From Marinagarivorans sp. UBA5870 (GTDB lineage: Bacteria; Pseudomonadota; Gammaproteobacteria; Pseudomonadales; Cellvibrionaceae), in contig DJFO01000165.1 of NCBI GenBank assembly GCA_002432555.1, positions 680-7,437 on the forward strand: DNA of 6,758 nt. The letters run 5' to 3'. A model generated the notes under the pieces. It searched no databases. It had not been told where the DNA came from and saw only the letters and a list, made by a program, of their open reading frames with translations. This document shows, piece after piece, positions 5,275-6,758 of this stretch. Numbering within the stretch: the first letter of the stretch is position 1; each line of letters begins with the position of its first letter. The position numbers and the translations under genes were made by a program.

Positions 5275-6758
5275 TTATTGGTCATTGCCGCCTCTCACAG
5301 GCCCGAACATAGGTGGCGGCCTGCGGTGTTGGGTCGCCGCTTCATACGCTGTGCCCACACGGATCAACTTAGGTTCATCACCTTGCCCCGCGAAAAACGT
5401 CAGCGAAATCGGTAGCGGATGCCGCAGTTTGGTTTGTTTGATTTCCGGTGGCAGCACAGAAATATAGTCGTTTTTCTCAGGGTTGAGCGCGTATTGTGGC
5501 TCAAAAACCACATCGGTCATGCCGGCCGGCACGGCGATGCGCGGAATCTGAAAAAAAGGTGATATCCCATCGAGGCTGATGCTGCCAACGTTCGGCCCTT
5601 GGATCTTCGGCGTGGGGACCGTGTTTTCCGGGTGGACGAACAGATCAATTTTATTTTCGAGCATCAGGCGCTGCAGCGCGAGGCGCGCGACATAACTGCG
5701 CGCAAGGGCGTCGGCTTTACCCGGCTCGGTGGTGCCCGAGTATTTCAGCCAATTTTCCGCTCCGGCGCGAGAGGCGTCCTCACGGAATTTGGCATTGGCG
5801 ACCCAGGACGCCCAGTCCTTCACGCGAGCGTCGCCGCGCTCGGCGAGGTAACGATCCAACTCGAACAAGGTGTTGGGGCAGAGGCGGCAGGGCAGGGCAC
5901 CAAAGTTGGCGAAATTCGTTATATTCACCTTGTTTGTCAGTGGCGCTTCCCGGCGGCTGAGGCGCACCAGATAGTCATAAGAGGTGACGTCGTAACCGGG
6001 CACCGCGAAAACCAGTTCTCCCTGCTCGTCGCGCCGGGTGAAAATTTCCGGTATGAGGCGCGGCAAAAGTTCAGCGAGGGCGTCATTGAAACTGAATGCC
6101 AAATTGGGGACTGTGGGATCGTCCGGAAATCCTTCGGCCACAGTTTCCACCAATTCCGCACCGAGCCGGGCTTGCAAAACACTTTTGATTTCTCCGTCGA
6201 TTTGTCGGCTGATGGTTTCGTGATTGCGGGTCGGTGCCACCATGTGTTCGCGCACTATGGCAATTCGCATCCCCTGCAGCGGTTTTTTGTTTTTCTTCAG
6301 TTGCGCCGCGTCCACCGCAAAGCTCAAATAAGGCGCGGCAGGTATGAGCGCGGGAGGCACCACCGCAAAGGGATCCGCCGGATCGAAATAGCCGAGGATT
6401 GGATCCTTCACCGCATCGAGTACTTTCACCGCGTCCTTCAACGTCCGCGCGTGTATACCGGCGCGGTCGTTGAACCATTGGTACCCAAGGCCGCCGCCGT
6501 CCGGCAATAGGCCTTTTGTGGTGAGTAATGTGGAGATACCGTTGCGCGATGAGGGTCCCTGGCAAGAGGCGCCGGATTGTTCGCAAATTCCAATAGTCGC
6601 CAGATTCGCGCCCACGGCGACACCCGAGCCGCTGCTCGAGCCGCGCGGCACGCGCTCTGTATCATAGGGATTGCACGGCTGACCCGCCCAGGCGCCCATG
6701 CCCTGACCGCCGCTTATTATCTTACTCGCGGGTTTGGCGTCGCCGCCTGGGTTGCCCG
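5275..6758 (-). CDS. Amidase-signature family hydrolase, N-terminus beyond the right edge
   Basis: The frame is open from the right edge to a TAA at 5275-5277, giving 493 visible residues. The methionine at 6697-6699 is internal, because conserved amidase sequence (GNPGG...KIISGGQG) continues upstream. The Gly/Ser-rich signature is visible: NPYDTERVPRGSSSGSG followed by CEQSGASCQGPSSRNG. The first serine of GSSSGS (visible residue 40) and the serine of GAS (visible residue 64) are 24 apart, as for the cis-Ser and nucleophile Ser of the Ser-cisSer-Lys triad in this superfamily (FAAH S217/S241). The catalytic Lys normally lies about 70 residues earlier and is therefore outside the window. The C-terminal part has the expected PRIAVPAGMTDVVFEP and FFAGQGDEPKLIRVGTAYEAAT blocks. 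The nucleophile segment is divergent: GASCQGP replaces the common GGSIRxP. The family hydrolyses amide bonds; the substrate cannot be told from sequence. It is convergent with the CBM2-heme gene and probably independent of it. Confidence 0.88.
   Translation of the reverse strand, partial: GNPGGDAKPASKIISGGQGMGAWAGQPCNPYDTERVPRGSSSGSGVAVGANLATIGICEQSGASCQGPSSRNGISTLLTTKGLLPDGGGLGYQWFNDRAGIHARTLKDAVKVLDAVKDPILGYFDPADPFAVVPPALIPAAPYLSFAVDAAQLKKNKKPLQGMRIAIVREHMVAPTRNHETISRQIDGEIKSVLQARLGAELVETVAEGFPDDPTVPNLAFSFNDALAELLPRLIPEIFTRRDEQGELVFAVPGYDVTSYDYLVRLSRREAPLTNKVNITNFANFGALPCRLCPNTLFELDRYLAERGDARVKDWASWVANAKFREDASRAGAENWLKYSGTTEPGKADALARSYVARLALQRLMLENKIDLFVHPENTVPTPKIQGPNVGSISLDGISPFFQIPRIAVPAGMTDVVFEPQYALNPEKNDYISVLPPEIKQTKLRHPLPISLTFFAGQGDEPKLIRVGTAYEAATQHRRPPPMFGPVRGGNDQ

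Noticed and set aside
5599..6510. 303-codon plus-strand open frame inside the amidase gene
   Set aside because: Antisense shadow of a clearly conserved amidase; no RBS and no protein-like motifs.

Overview
The window looks like chromosomal DNA from a Gram-negative, polysaccharide-degrading gammaproteobacterium of the Cellvibrionaceae type (Cellvibrio, Saccharophagus, Teredinibacter, Simiduia and relatives). This is inferred from a cellulose-binding family 2 module on a secreted multidomain protein, from mosaic secreted proteins with their own signal peptides, and from long AT-rich spacers between moderately GC-rich genes. No rRNA or marker gene is present to fix the taxonomy.

Layout: (1) 1-655 has no supportable gene. 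It starts inside a degenerate heptanucleotide tandem repeat, followed by a terminator-like hairpin with a T7 tract (probably the end of a gene left of the window) and an AT-rich leader with several small inverted repeats. (2) 656-2131 (+) encodes a 491-residue secreted protein: an N-terminal beta-sandwich-like domain, a basic-secretory-protein-type zinc peptidase core (HEGMH...EGIAD) and a C-terminal beta/gamma-crystallin-like module. A strong intrinsic terminator lies 35 bp after its stop. (3) 2192-2943 is an unusually structured 750-bp spacer: an alternating purine-pyrimidine tract around an 18-bp palindrome, a promoter with a perfect TATAAT, an AT-rich 12-bp-arm palindrome, a 10-bp-arm GC-rich hairpin, five 15-bp tandem repeats and an 8-bp direct repeat. 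(4) 2944-5133 (+) encodes a 729-residue secreted protein: CBM2, two Ig/FN3-like domains, and a large uncharacterised domain with one c-type heme motif (CGGCH). (5) 5139-5212 holds two strong hairpins between convergent genes. (6) 5275-6758 (-) is an amidase-signature hydrolase whose N-terminus runs off the right edge.

The three genes do not form an operon. The first two each have their own ribosome-binding site and downstream terminator structure, and the third converges on them. The two + strand products are both exported and modular, which fits an extracellular biomass-degradation role. The most interesting item is the CBM2-linked monoheme protein, which could be a cellulose-tethered redox protein (for example an electron-transfer partner in oxidative polysaccharide cleavage). 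That role is inferred from architecture only.
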